From positions 3,308,001 through 3,372,000 of the forward strand of contig NC_089039.1 of assembly GCF_034140825.1 (NCBI RefSeq): DNA of 64,000 bases, in the 5' to 3' direction. Source of the stretch: Oryza sativa Japonica Group (lineage: Eukaryota > Streptophyta > Magnoliopsida > Poales > Poaceae). The notes under the pieces are model-generated. The model searched no databases. It saw nothing but the letters and a program-made list of their open reading frames with translations, and had not been told where the DNA came from. A program made the translations under genes and the position numbers. Below, piece by piece: positions 36,901 to 49,623 of this stretch; position 1 is the stretch's first letter, and the number at the start of each line of letters is the position of its first letter.

Positions 36901-39900
36901 TCTTGAGTAAACTATTTGATGGGCTTGCTTAATCTCATCACATACGCTGTCAGGTTCGGACATGAAATGTTATGTTCCGATTTTATCTATTTGCTCACGT
37001 GAGAGCTAGGTACTAAATAGCAGATTGGTATTGACATAGCGGATTGCAGACGCTATATTTCTATAGTGGAATTAAAAAGTACTCACAATTTTAAGTTAAT
37101 CTAATCATGCAGACATGGTAACTTTTAGTACAATATGATATGTTCTGGAAGTTCACTAAATGGAGGACATCAACCAAAGGTAGAACTGAAAGGCAATATA
37201 GCACATATACATAGCTACACATGTAACAAACCAGTATATTCCAGCTTCTGGTCATTGCACAGGAGGAAACTCACACATACAACAAGCTAGCAGTGGCATA
37301 TTTGTTCTCTTCTAGTGTAGCCTGTCTTCAGACCACGTTGGTGCATGCTGCAGCCTGATGCCCTACACCGCTATTTGAATTGCGGGCTCGTAGTGGCAGT
37401 AGGCTGCTACCGCAATAACGGCCGCAACGACTGCTAATTGGTACCATGCCTGAGAGGCAATGCTGAAGGTTCTTATTAATCTCCTGCCACCTGATACCTA
37501 AATAAAGTATTTTTTTGAAAGGATACCTAAATAAAGTATTTAAGGTTCAGAAAATTGAATTCTTATATTTATACAATGTAATGTAATTTGAGTGTACCAT
37601 TTCTTATTGCCTTATGCTTGTAGCTGTCTGCTGTGTATGGTTTTGCTAAAAATGTGATAGTGACTTGTTTCTTTACCTGCAGATGAGTCCTTAAGTTCTA
37701 CCAGCAGAGAATTAAAGAAACTTCCCCCTCTTGATTTGTCCAGTCTATCTTCCATCTTAAAGGTGTGGTGGGCTACCTTTATTTTCTTTCCAGTGCCATT
37801 TACTTATATACCGCTCTCATCATCTGATTTTTGATGCATATTTTTGGTTGCCACATTAGAAACATTATATGTAGGGTATTAGAGACCTGAGTTAATTTGG
37901 TCAATATGCCTGGAAGCAGATACACACGTTTCCTATTGAATTATACTAACATATTGATGTTGAAATGCTGTTGACCAAATATGCAGACTATATTGGAGTG
38001 CAGCATGACAGAGCGGATGCGTGTTTCTGTTGCAGAGTTAATATTACAATATGTAAGTCATGAACTATTCTATGTCAACATGTTGGTCATGTAGCTTGCC
38101 TCTTCCTGCAGGCATAAAAGTGTACATGAGTGTTACAAACGTTAAGGCTAAACTAGTGCAGGCTGCCCATTTATTTTTGGACAATAGGCCATTCCCCAGC
38201 TCCATGCTGTTAGGCATAGGAAGATGCCTCTATTCATTTTCTTTATTTCATTTCACAATTGATGCCTAGGCTCCATTTGGCATTGCAGCGGATTTTTGGT
38301 ATAACTTATATTTTCTAGTTGGAAATAATCCTATTTTATTGTGCCATAATTGTATTATCTAATAAAATAGTGAAGATCCAAGTAATTGACTAGATTCCAC
38401 AGCATAGGATAACAACCACACACTGGCCCTCAGTTATGAGCTTCATTGCTCCACAAATTTGGATCTGCTGTTAAACCAATGTAATATCTTGTTGGACTGT
38501 GGGTGTTGTAGGTGCTCTAAGTCAGTAATTTAATCACAAGAGCATGCTTGGTTGCAGTAGATGATTTTGCAAGATAAGCTTCAGGTCACTGGTTTGTCGC
38601 ACTTGGTTCTGGTTCGTTTTTGCTTGAACAGTTGATAAGCACTATAAAAATTCGTTTGCAGATAAAACAAACCACACACCGTTTTGTCAACTTTGGTATA
38701 TTCTTACATAGGGTGAACTGTGAAGTTTTGAAATCTAGAACATTGATGGATATTTATATGAGTATTATGATGCTCTAAACTTTTCAATTTTCCCCAATAT
38801 GTTGCAGCATGATTTCTTCCCCCAGCTAGTGAATCTTTTTAGAACGTGTGAGAGTTCAGGAAACATGGATGCACTCCACATGATCTTTAGATTAGTAAAG
38901 GGAATCAGTAAGTACATGGCAATTTAAGCTTTGTCATAGGTTATGTTTGATTGCTGCTTATTTTGTTTGTCCTTCTGCAGTATTGTTGAACAGTTCTGCG
39001 ATATATGACAAGATTTTCTCTGATGATTTTATTCTTGAGATAATAGGCGCACTTGAATGTAAGCAATTACCCTTGACCTCTATAAGTGTCTACATCAGTA
39101 ATGATAAAGTCTTGCTTTGTCATTTTAACGGGAAATTCTACATAGTAACATACCTGTATAATTGCATACGCTGTTTGTTACTAATGGGATACAGTGATCT
39201 GATCTGAGCAGATGATCCAGAGGCTCGCACTGTGCAAAATCATCGCACTTTCCTGAAGGAGCATGTAGTTTTCAAGGAGGTAAACCGAGTTTTATGCATC
39301 ATATCCTGGTTAAGATGGAGTGATTTTCATGTCAAGATTTCTTTTGCATAGGCTATACCCATTAAAAATGCTTCTGTGGTTTCAAAGATTCATCAAACAT
39401 ACAGAATAGGCTATATAAAGGTCAGTGCCCTCTGTTCTCTGCCCCCTTGCTACATGGAGTTTTTAGTAGTTTTGATTCTGTTGCCATTTTTGTGCTTGAC
39501 TGTTTTGGTCTGGATTGCTTGGTATTTACAGGATGTTATATTACCAAGAGTACTTGATGATTCTACCATGGCAAGCATTGCTGCAATCATTCATGCGAAC
39601 AATGCTGCTGTTAGTATTTCAACACTATAGATTTTGTACATGTTTTGAATCAACTTTCTTCTGTAATTTCGCTATTTCAGATTATGTGATTCTCCTGTAG
39701 GTTGTTTGTTTACTCAAGGACGATGCTTCTTTTGTAAAAGAACTGTTTGCTAAGATGAGATCTTCGAATATTTCTGCTGAATCAAAACGCGAACTGGTGA
39801 GACTGTTGGTTTTTTTTTTTCTAACATATTTAGACACACCCTTCCCTATGAGAACCTGGGAAATTTTCTTTCTAGTCATAATCTTAGTAAGGTTATAGTA

Positions 39901-42900
39901 TGTTCTGTCAAATCTTCAACAGAACTACCCCTTCCAATCGCTGAGCTGCTGGAAAAGAAAAAGAAGGGTCAATGCTTGCTAGTTTCTTTCATGAATTAAA
40001 GTGTTTTCATGGTGTTCTGTGAGTTGTGATTTTGTGCGCGCTTGGAGGGAACAAGACAAACCAAGGTTGAGTTTGTGTGAACTAGATACTGTGTTGGCTT
40101 TACTGAAGCCAGTTACTGGTCAAAGAGTTTTATTGGATCATCTTGTACTATTGGGATGCTTCTTTTGCAGTTGAGCCAAAATATCTTATGCATGCTGAAC
40201 ATTTGCTTCATCATTTGAGTGCTTATATGATGTGGGCTGTGAGTTTTTGGAGACATCAATTTTCTTGATATTTTGTAGTTTGTACTTCTGTATTATGCAC
40301 ATTGTTGCCTTCTACTCCCCCCATCCCAAAATATAACAACTTTTGCGTGGATGGGACATCCTAGTACTATAACAATTTTTGGGTGGATGAGACATATGAC
40401 ATATCCTAATACTATGAATCTTCATAGTACTAGGATATGTCCCATCCATGCAAAAGTTGTTATGTTTTGGGATGGAGGGAGTATGTCATTTCACACAGTT
40501 CTTTAACATTGATATAATGTTACTGATTGTGTGTTGTGTTTGGGGGTGGGAGCTGGGGAGATTATTCTTGTGTATGCTGTTTGGATTGACAACATTTTGT
40601 TTTTTCAGGTCCTGTTTTTGCTTGAGTTTTGTACTCTCACTAAAAGTTTGCAGGCTGTTCAGCAATTACGTCTATCTAGGTTGGTGTTTTGAGAACCTTC
40701 TCTCTTTAGTACTTCCTCCGTCCCAGAATAAATTAATCTAGTACAGGATAAATTATTCTAGTACAGAATAAATTAATCTAGTACATACAGAATAAATTAA
40801 TTTAGTACTTACTCCGTCCCAGAATAAATTAATCTGGACACTCCTGTCTAGATTCGTAGTACTAGGATGTGCCACATCATGTACTAGATTAACTTATTCT
40901 GGGATGGAGGGAGTAATGAAGTTGTATGTGTGATGCCCAAACAAACATGATGATGATAGGTTATGGCCCCAGAACAGGATGATGTACCTGGTTTAGTATT
41001 TCATCTATTTTTCTTATTATTTCAGTTTGCTTATGTGTACAATGGAACCATATATTTAATTTTGATGAGAAAACATATTTCTTCAAATACGAGGCAATTA
41101 CTGGCAACAAATATAATGCACACATTTATTCATAAGATAGAAGGAGGATAGATAAAATTAGACAATTATTTTAGATATATCTATACTCTACAAAAAGTAA
41201 TGTGAATCCAGCTCATTTTAGTTTGAAGTTTGTTCCTAGCTTATTCAGAAGATAGAGAAAAGTAAACAGCTTCATTTTTTTTGTTTCACTTTCATTGGCA
41301 AATCACATGGGAAATGGGATATGATAAACTTCCATAAGTTTCAGGGAAAACCCCTTCCATTTGTCATGTTACTCCTGTGGCCTATGTGTGTTGTGCACCC
41401 TCATTCACCTCATGACAAGCCAACACTATGATTCTATGAATCATGTTCTCTGTCTTCTACAATGCAAATTTGCTTAAGCGCAGTCTCCTTGTGTTTATAA
41501 GGACATTGTTCACCACTATGAATCATGATTGTTACCCTGTCTTCTTTCGTGCTATGCAGATATACCTGTATTAATAATGCAACCAACTGTTCAAATAAAT
41601 AGCATTTAAGTGCAGTTTTGTAAATTGGATAATTGGAGAGACAATTCTAGCAGGTTAATCATTTCTTTTCCCTGTTCAGGGATCTTGCTAGTGAAGGTGT
41701 GTTTGACATCATGTCTGATGTGTTGCAGAGTCAGGATAAAGTGCTCGTCTCAGCTGGGTAACTTATGCAATCTAGAGCAATGAGCAAATTATATTTTTGA
41801 CTTTTCCTTGCATATACTATTTCTAATCACACTGTTTCTTTTTTGGCAAATGCAGGACAGACATCCTTGTATATTTTCTTAATCAAGATCCTAACTTACT
41901 GAGATCATATATTGCTCGTCAAGAAAATTCTCAAGAAGGAAATTCACTTCTTGGTCTTCTGGTAAGTAAGTTGCACCCCTTTTCTGGGTCCTGGTTTTGG
42001 ATTTATGTTCCCCTGTCCTATACATGGTCCAAGCAGTGAATTACATTTCTTAATGGCCTTCATGTTCTGCAACTTTTGTACCTTCTGCTATTTTAGCTAT
42101 ATTCTCTGCACTTTGCGACTCCTGGATTTGTTGTGGAGCCTTTGGAGTTCGAATCATGTCTCTTCTCATTTTTTAATCTTCAAATCTATGCAAATGCTTC
42201 TCTTTCCTGTTTGTTGTCGACACTACCAACAGCTGCATGCTTGACCGTTGACAATGTGATGTACAGCTGATTAATGAACTCAGAAATCTTGGGAAAGTTC
42301 TGTGTGCAAATGGTAGCGATGGTTATTTTATAATCTGAGGACCTATCATTTATTTGTAGTTGAACCATTAAGTTACTAGTGATTGAGGTATTTTTCTCAG
42401 GTGCCTCCATTTCTCTGTTATGTCCAGGAATGTTGGAATACATTTTTGCTAAGCTTCAAATCTGCTGTTTGTGCCTCAGCTAGCGTATTTACAAATACTG
42501 CTCGCTATTACTGAAATTTCAGGTTCAAGGCATGGTAACTGACTTTGGTGAGGGAATGCACTGTCAATTTCTGGAAATTTTGAAGATTCTGATGGATGGA
42601 TTTGCTACAAATATGCCTACAAACTATGTAAGATGAACTAGCCTAAATTGTGAAACTTTTGATATTTCTTGAACCAACATGATTTTCTGCTCACTTCAAA
42701 ATATTGAAGCATGACTGTTAACGTGTAATTTGTATTGAGTTACTATGGAAATTTTGTTATCTCTTTCTGTCGCAGAGAGGAGTTATTGATGTTTTTCATG
42801 AAAAGCATCTTGATAAGTTGATTGATGTAATAGCATTGGCTTCCTCCCCTATGGACATTACCCAATCAACATCTAGTCCAGTTGGTGTGGGTACAAGAGT

Positions 42901-44665
42901 TGAAAACCATTCTGTGAAGACTGAAATACTGTCTAACATCTGCGAGCTTTTATGCTTTTGTGTAGTTCATCACCCCTACAAGATCAAGTAATACTCAATG
43001 CAAATGCTTCCCTTTCCTTTTTCTTAATTCAATATTTCCTTTGGACATCTCATGTCTTGCTGTTTTGCTAAAAGGCAGGTCTAATCTTGTAGGGTCAACT
43101 TTTTAAGAAGCAATTCCGTGGAGAAAATCCTTACTTTAACCCATAGGAGAGAGAAGGTTTTGGTCGTGGCAGCCGTCCGATTCATGAGGACTGTTATTGC
43201 TAGAAATGTATGACATTTACTTTTTTTCCCAGTTTGAATTCTAATTGTAGGTTCATTGACATCATTGGGGAACTCGAGATAAAGTGTTGTATGTGCTCTG
43301 CAGGATGAGCTTCTTCTTAGCCATGTTATCAAGTTCAACTCATTGAAACCAATTATCGAGGTATTTGTTGAAAATGGGGATAGGTACAACATGCTACATT
43401 CTGTTGTCCTTGAACTGTTGGAATACATACGAAAGGTAACCTAGCGGGAGTTATTTGCCAATTGTTATAATGCTACATAATGTGCTGTCAGTTGATGCAT
43501 TATTTGTACAGGAAAATCTCAATTCACTTGTGATACATGTTACCAAATCCTTTTGGGACCAACTTGTGAGGTTCGAAAAACTAGGGAGCATTCAGGCCTT
43601 TAAACTCAAGTATCAACAGGTTGAAACTTATAGTTCTGTGTATTCTTGCATCCTGTTGTTACTGTTGCCTCATTTGAATGCTTCTCCATGTCTTCTTGCT
43701 AGTTAATGGAGAGTGGTGAAACAACACAAAGTATTAGTCTAGTTGACATGAGAAAGAAGCCAGAAGAAAGAGGTCTCGACAAAGAAGAGGAGGACTATTT
43801 CAACAAGGGCAGGTTTGTCCACTTCAGTTTTGCTGCTTGTTTGTGTTAAAGAGTCCAATTGAGTTCATAGATGGCGTCCTTAACTGACATGGAATTTTTT
43901 ATTTTAATACCTTAGTGATGAGGAAGATTCTGATAAACAGACATCATATGCACAGAAGGAATCTTTGGATAAGTTACCCAAGGGAAGTGACATCCGTCAT
44001 ATCCCTGCAAGGTACATTATCTCATCTTCTATAACTTGCGATAACTTCCTGCCAACTCATATTGAAGATTTATTTACTGGCTTCTTCTTCTTTATATTCA
44101 TAATAACTTGTTACGTTTTACATTCTGTGCGCACATTATGCAATTTCTGGACTCTAAAACATACTTCAGTTCCAGTGTTTAGCAGATCTTTTGTTTTTTC
44201 AGGTCTAAATCTGGTGGGCTTGTGGATTATGACGACGATGATGAGGGTTACAACCCACCTCCCAAAAGGGCTGTTAAAGCTGATGAGGATGATGAGGCCT
44301 TAGTCATAAAGCGTAATCCAGTGGATGACAAACAAGCTGATGGGAGGTCTCCCAAAAAACCAAAGATGGAACCCAGATTTATCTGCTCAAAGATTGTCGC
44401 TGCGGCTAGTGTGGCAGGCAGACGCTCGAATTTGGCAGATAAACAGGGTCCCCATCCACCTTCCTCAAGCACGAAAACTTCTGAAGGCAATGGTGATGTA
44501 GGGGAGGAAGGCCCAGGTTCTCAGAATCTACAACATGACCCAGGAAGCTTGGATTCCACTCATCAAAATGGAGATGACTGTACCAAAGATGCAGGGAACT
44601 CGCCTTCCGAGATGACTGTAAATACATCAAAAGCAACTGATTCAGAGCCTTATTCAGTGAGATGA
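33933..44665 (+). CDS. PP4R3: Protein phosphatase 4 regulatory subunit 3 (SMEK/PP4R3)
   Basis: Targets the PP4 catalytic subunit to nuclear substrates; the Arabidopsis homologue acts in HYL1 dephosphorylation and microRNA processing. Twenty-five exons: 33933-34004, 35564-35644, 36162-36261, 36350-36434, 36520-36569, 36653-36718, 37683-37762, 37987-38052, 38808-38907, 38981-39058, 39212-39279, 39352-39420, 39532-39609, 39701-39796, 40609-40679, 41680-41757, 41856-41961, 42523-42627, 42776-42987, 43093-43207, 43304-43435, 43512-43619, 43703-43812, 43916-44011, 44203-44665; 894 residues. An EVH1/Ran-binding-like domain ([19 protein letters not shown], then [18 protein letters not shown]) is followed by the SMK-1 and helical-repeat body. 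The tail is disordered and acidic, with a basic KKPKMEPR stretch that may be a nuclear signal. MITEs lie in introns 14 and 15. Exon 4 uses a short TTGGAAG acceptor, the weakest join. Confidence 0.94.
34260..34288 (+). repeat. Poly-T/poly-G tract in PP4R3 intron 1
   Basis: About 17 T followed directly by about 10 G. This simple sequence is likely to be length-variable. Confidence 0.85.
40315..40481. mobile_element. Stowaway MITE in PP4R3 intron 14 (167 bp)
   Basis: CTCCCCCCATCCCAAAATAT and its right-end inverse (CTCCCTCCATCCCAAAACAT) are flanked by TA (40313-40314, 40482-40483). The two halves pair over most of their length (CATAGTACTAGGATATGTCC), so an RNA copy would form a long hairpin. The left half repeats its own AACAA..TTTTG.GTGGATG.GACAT segment. 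Confidence 0.93.
40712..40913. mobile_element. Stowaway MITE with repeated left end in PP4R3 intron 15
   Basis: The outer ends CTTCCTCCGTCCCAGAATAA and the reverse complement of the right end (CTCCCTCCATCCCAGAATAA) are flanked by TA (40710-40711, 40914-40915). A second left end CTTACTCCGTCCCAGAATAAA begins near 40807. Between them AGAATAAATTAATCTAGTACA is repeated about four times with small changes. Confidence 0.9.
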
Positions 44666-45660
44666 CAATAAATATTTTTTTTCCTCTATTGGCTTCAAGT
44701 CGATTGCTTTTCCTTGCGACGAAAAGGAATTGCTTCACATTTGGCTCCGAAGAAGGTCGTTGAATCCATAGCATTCTGACCCTCGAGCCAGCAAGCATGG
44801 TCGGAGGTGAGATAGTTTTGGTCAAAGTTGTATATCTCAACCGCGATTTCGGCTCAGCTGAACATGTAAATTGACACTCAAAGAGAAGAATACCAAGCTG
44901 AGAACCAACATGCCATTTGGTGCTGCACTATAGACAAAAAGGAGAGGGTCTTGCTGTTTTAGCTTCCGCCTAAAGATCAATGTGAGCTCTCTCACGGGCA
45001 CAGAATGTGCCCTTCGATTGGACTATTTACATCTCTTATTTTTAATCAGCCTATGGGATGATCCACTAAGCTGTCACTCATGTAACAGAACCATTTTACA
45101 ACAGCTTGAAGTATCTTGCTCAAAACCCCCCATTTACACGGTAACAAATTCTTGGTATCCTGTATATACTAACGTGGACCATTGTCGGGCTGTTTGGAAT
45201 GCCTAAATTTCACATGATTTTGATGGAAACAGCTTGGAACATATGAAATTCAAACGATTTTGATGGCAAATATCTGTCCACTGTGAATTGCCCATTGCTG
45301 ATTTGAGATCACTTTAAGATGAAGCTGCTGCTTCTTGCACCATTGTCCATTGGTTTCCAGCAGATACGTCTACGTATTTAGGGGAAAAACAGAGCAAATT
45401 GCACTCGTCGTCAAACTTGTAGGAAGGTTTTACCTATGTTAATGAACTTATAAAGCACGTTTCAACTTGATTTATTGTACCATCCCAATCCAATGTTTGC
45501 AAAATTGTGTCGAGGCAAAAAGTTGCTCTGTTCTGTTGGTCCTCATGCAAAACGTTGTTGTGTCAAATCAAAGATTGTGTGGGTGTTCAGTTTACCGCTC
45601 ATTTGCACGTTCTCAAATCAGGCTTTCGTTGGAAAAACAACGCCGACCCCAAACTTAACC

Positions 45661-45790
45661 ATCAACAGGTAATAATTTGGTAATTTAAGACGACACTACT
45701 ACACATGGGATTAAGAGGCTGTGTTATCAACAGGTAATAATTTGGTAATTTAAGACGACACTACTACACATGGGATTAAGAGGCTGTGTT
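45661..45790. repeat. Perfect two-copy 65-bp tandem duplication
   Basis: The 65 bases starting ATCAACAGGTAATAATTTGG at 45661 are repeated exactly from 45726. The unit ends GGCTGTGTT, which is also the first sequence of the neighbouring transposon-like element. Identity of the copies suggests a very recent event. Confidence 0.93.
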
Positions 45791-46024
45791 TGGGGGAGAG
45801 GGGATTGAGAAAATTGGGAAGATACGCAAAACGAAATGAGCCATTAGCGTATAATTAATTGAGTATTAACTATTTTAAACTTTAAAAATAGATTAATATG
45901 ATTTTTTTAAAGCAACTTTCATATAGAAATTTTTTTTAAAAAACACACCGTTTAGTAGTTTAGAAAAGCGTGCACGCGAAAAACGAAACAAACAAACTCC
46001 CTTTGTTCTCCACACGAACGCAGC
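45780..46024. mobile_element. Non-autonomous DNA transposon, GGCTGTGTTTGG ends (copy C of the dispersed family)
   Basis: The left end GGCTGTGTTTGGGGG (from 45782) and the inverse of the right end (GGCTGCGTTCGTGTGG, to 46024) are imperfect inverted repeats. TAAG occurs just outside both ends (45774-45777, 46025-46028) but boundaries are uncertain. The interior, read inverted, contains AATTAATTATACGCTAATGG and matches copies A, B and D. Confidence 0.6.
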
Positions 46025-46283
46025 CTAAGTCTAAAACAACATTGGATTACATCCTAAGTCTCAAACCGCATTACATATCCCAAGCAACAAGACACTTTGG
46101 ATTACATCTGACACTGCATTATCCCGAGCTACAATTATTACTCTTATCGGTTTCAACTGGTTAAGGAACCCTAATGCTCATCGTCTTCTTCTTGTTTATC
46201 CATGCGTGCATGCAGGTGCAGCTGATCGATCATGGCGAGAGCATGCATGCAGCTTAATTTATTAGCAATGGAGCTCAGCTTCA

Positions 46284-49200
46284 TCAGAGGTGGTTGAAGA
46301 CGATGCCGCCATGCGCGGCGAAGAAGGGGGCGAAGACGAGCGCCTCGACGGCCATGAGCTTGACGAGGATGTTGAGCGATGGCCCCGAGGTGTCCTTGAG
46401 CGGGTCGCCGATGGTGTCCCCGATCACCGCCGCCTTGTGCGCCTCGGAGCCCTTGGGCCCCAGCGACCTCGCCTCCTCCGTCGCCCCGGCCTCGATGTAC
46501 TTCTTGGCGTTGTCCCACGCGCCGCCGCTGTTCGACGCCGAGATCGCCACCTGCACCCCGGACACCAGCGCGCCGGCGAGCAGCCCCGCCAGCGCCTCCA
46601 CCCCGAACAGCGTCCCGGCGACGAGCGGGCTCGCCATCACCAGCGCCCCCGGCGCCACCATCTCCCGCAGCGACGCGTCGGTGGAGATCCTCACGCAGGT
46701 GGCGTAGTCCGGCGCGGCGAGCCCCTCGGCGAGCCCCGGGATCTCGTCGAACTGGCGCCGCACCTCCTCCACCATCCGCAGCGCCGCGCTCCCCACGCTC
46801 CGCATCGTCATCGCCGAGAACCAGTAGGGGAGCATGGCGCCGGCGAGGAGCCCGACGAACACCCTGGGGCTCACCACGTTCACCGTCCGGATCCCCGCCC
46901 GGCTCACGTACGCGCCGAACAGCGCCAGCGACACCAGCGCCGCCGACCCGATCGCGAACCCCTTCCCGATCGCCGCCGTCGTGTTCCCGGCGGCGTCGAG
47001 CGCGTCCGTGCGCTCGCGCACGCGCCGCGGCATGCCGGCCATCTCCGCGATGCCGCCGGCGTTGTCGCTGATGGGGCCATAGGCGTCGATGGTGAGCCCC
47101 GTGGCGATGGTGCTCAGCATCCCCAGCGCAGCCAGCGCGATGCCGTACATGGCGGCGAGCCGGAAGCTGGCGTAGATGGCGCCGGCGATGGCGAAGATCG
47201 GCACGATCACCGACTTGTACCCCACGGCGAGGCCGAAGATCACGTTCGTCGCCGCCCCCGTCCGGCACGACTGCGCCACCGTCTGCACCGGCCTATCAAT
47301 TTGAAATTTGAACGCAAATTTCATCAAAATTTGAAATTTTACAAAATGTAGAATCATCGCGAATTTGGGTGGGTAGAATTCGTTTTCACCCGTAAGCATT
47401 GCTCGTGAAGTACTCGGTGACGTAGCCTATCACCAATCCCGCCCACAGACCAGCTGAGACGCAGATGAACAGGTGCCTGAATTATTCAACAAAAATTCAG
47501 ACAAAACTATTATTATTCCATAATTTAATCAAATTTGGTGCAAGTACAACTGCTAGAGTCATAGGTGCATGGCTCCACCCAACAAGATTCAAATCTTGGT
47601 GCTTATAAATATTACGCACTGTAACTAGGTTTTTAACATGATTTCTCCGAAATCAAGAATGTGTTGTTGAATGCACATAGACAGGGATGTGAGTGTGGTA
47701 TTATCTGTGCACGTGTGTCTCCCGTGTAATTGTAAAACTTTTAAAAAAAATGTATTGTATACAGGGATGTGAGTGTGGTCTTGTTTGTGTGCGTATGTCT
47801 GCCGTGTAATTATAATTTTTTAAAAAAACCAAAAAAAAATAAATTACACACTATGTAAGGTTTTTTTTTCTTTTACCAATTTTTGACGAGCTTGCGTTCG
47901 CCGAAGTCGAAGAGGGTGAAGGAGCGGGGGAGGGAGAGGAAGGTGACGGCGGCGACGGCGGCGGTCATGAGCACGGTGGAGATGAGGATCTGGCGCTTGA
48001 GCGCGGGCGCGACCTCGTCGGCGGCGCCGAGCTCGCCGGCGTCGGTGGCGACGAGCGTGGTGGCGGCGCAGGCCACGATGCCGGCGGCGCTCACCAGCAG
48101 CGGGTACATCATCGCCGCGAAGTCGTGGTCGGCGCCGAAGGAGGAGATGGACGCCACGAACAGCGCCGCGCACGACGACTCCGCGTACGACCCGAACAGG
48201 TCGGACCCCATCCCGGCGATGTCGCCCACGTTGTCGCCCACGTTGTCGGCGATCACCTGCGCACATCATATCCACACGCACGTACAAAACCATATATGAT
48301 GTATCACTTCTCTTTGAAGGAAGGGAACGATGGGGGTGAATTTGTAAGCTTCCCAAACTTTTAAACGGTTTTTTAAACGATACAATTATATAAAAGCATT
48401 TTATAAAATCTTCTTGTATATATAATTTCTTTCGAGAAAACTATTTCAAACCAAAATCGATCTCAACTCTATATTTTCTCCGTTATATGTTATACAACGT
48501 TTTGGCCTCTTCATACATCATCTAAATTCACTAATATCTATATAAATTTGCGCACATATACATATTGTACGTATCTGAATTCATGCATAAATCTATTCAA
48601 ATTATACCCAAAATATCTTATAATACGAAACGAAAAGAAAACAATATTTAGTTCATTCGTTTGTAACCTCAAATAATCATTACAAATATTCAGATATTGA
48701 GCTATTCAGTCAAAAGAACAATCCAAAGTGGATGCATACACAAATCAACTGCCAAAATAGATTTGTTTCAATCGATCTTTTTAAAAAGAAAGTTGGTTTG
48801 AATTGAATTCACTTAAATTTCTAAGTCAAATTCAGTTTAAATTTGTCCACAATTTAAATATTTCCTAGCGAGACTTTTTAAATAATTCCTTTTCTCCAAA
48901 CAAGACAATAAATTTTCAATCTCTCTCCTATATTTCTATGAATAAATCCGGTAAAAATCATGCGTTACGCCTGTGCCAGCTAGCAGAGAACACTGAACAC
49001 GTGAGTTTCATGCTTCCTAGTAATGTTTAAGGAAGGCAACAAAAAAAGGCCAACTGGACTTGCTTTCAGATTAGTGCAGTGGCTCAGATCGAACCGAGCT
49101 CGCATGCAACATGCAAGCAGCTTTGAGTTGTTTTAAAATATGAGATCGAATTGGTTCGGTCATGTTCTTTTCTGATTAAAATTCAGATATTACCTCTGTT

Positions 49201-49591
49201 CGTATTAGCGTGCTTTTTAAACAACTAAACGATACGTTACAGAAACTTTTTATACAGAAGTTGCTTTAAACTATCAGATATATCAATTTATCAGTTAGCA
49301 ATAATTAAAACTTAGTTAATCATGTTTACTAGCCTTAGTGTTTTTGTATGGATTTGGTTGGCTGTGTACATTCTTCGGGATGTAGAAGCCGGGTTTTATT
49401 TAAATCCTTTATCTTAAAGAAAAGTTAATTATATGCTAATAGCTTTCTCGTTTCATGTGCGTTAACTTAATTTTTATGTGTGTTAACTTAATCTTTAACA
49501 GAGTGAGGACGAGGAGAGTGACGTGGCGTGGCTTACCGCGGGGTTGCGGGGGTCATCCTCGGGGATGTTGCGCTCCACCTTGCCGACGAGG

Positions 49592-49623
<32 letters not shown>

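Larger units (their letters stand above)
44666..46283. other. Convergent spacer between PP4R3 and H+-pyrophosphatase
   Basis: It contains the PP4R3 3' UTR, a 65-bp tandem duplication (45661-45790) and a non-autonomous DNA element (about 45780-46024). An approximate repeat of TTTCACATGATTTTGATGG / TTCAAACGATTTTGATGG lies near 45208-45267. No gene is supported. Confidence 0.65.

Noticed and set aside
46171-47351. Long open frames on both strands over the last exon of the pyrophosphatase (46171-47268 minus, 46290-47351 plus)
   Set aside because: They are Arg/His/Gly-rich shadow frames of a GC-rich exon; only the frame with the FNHL C-terminus fits the family.
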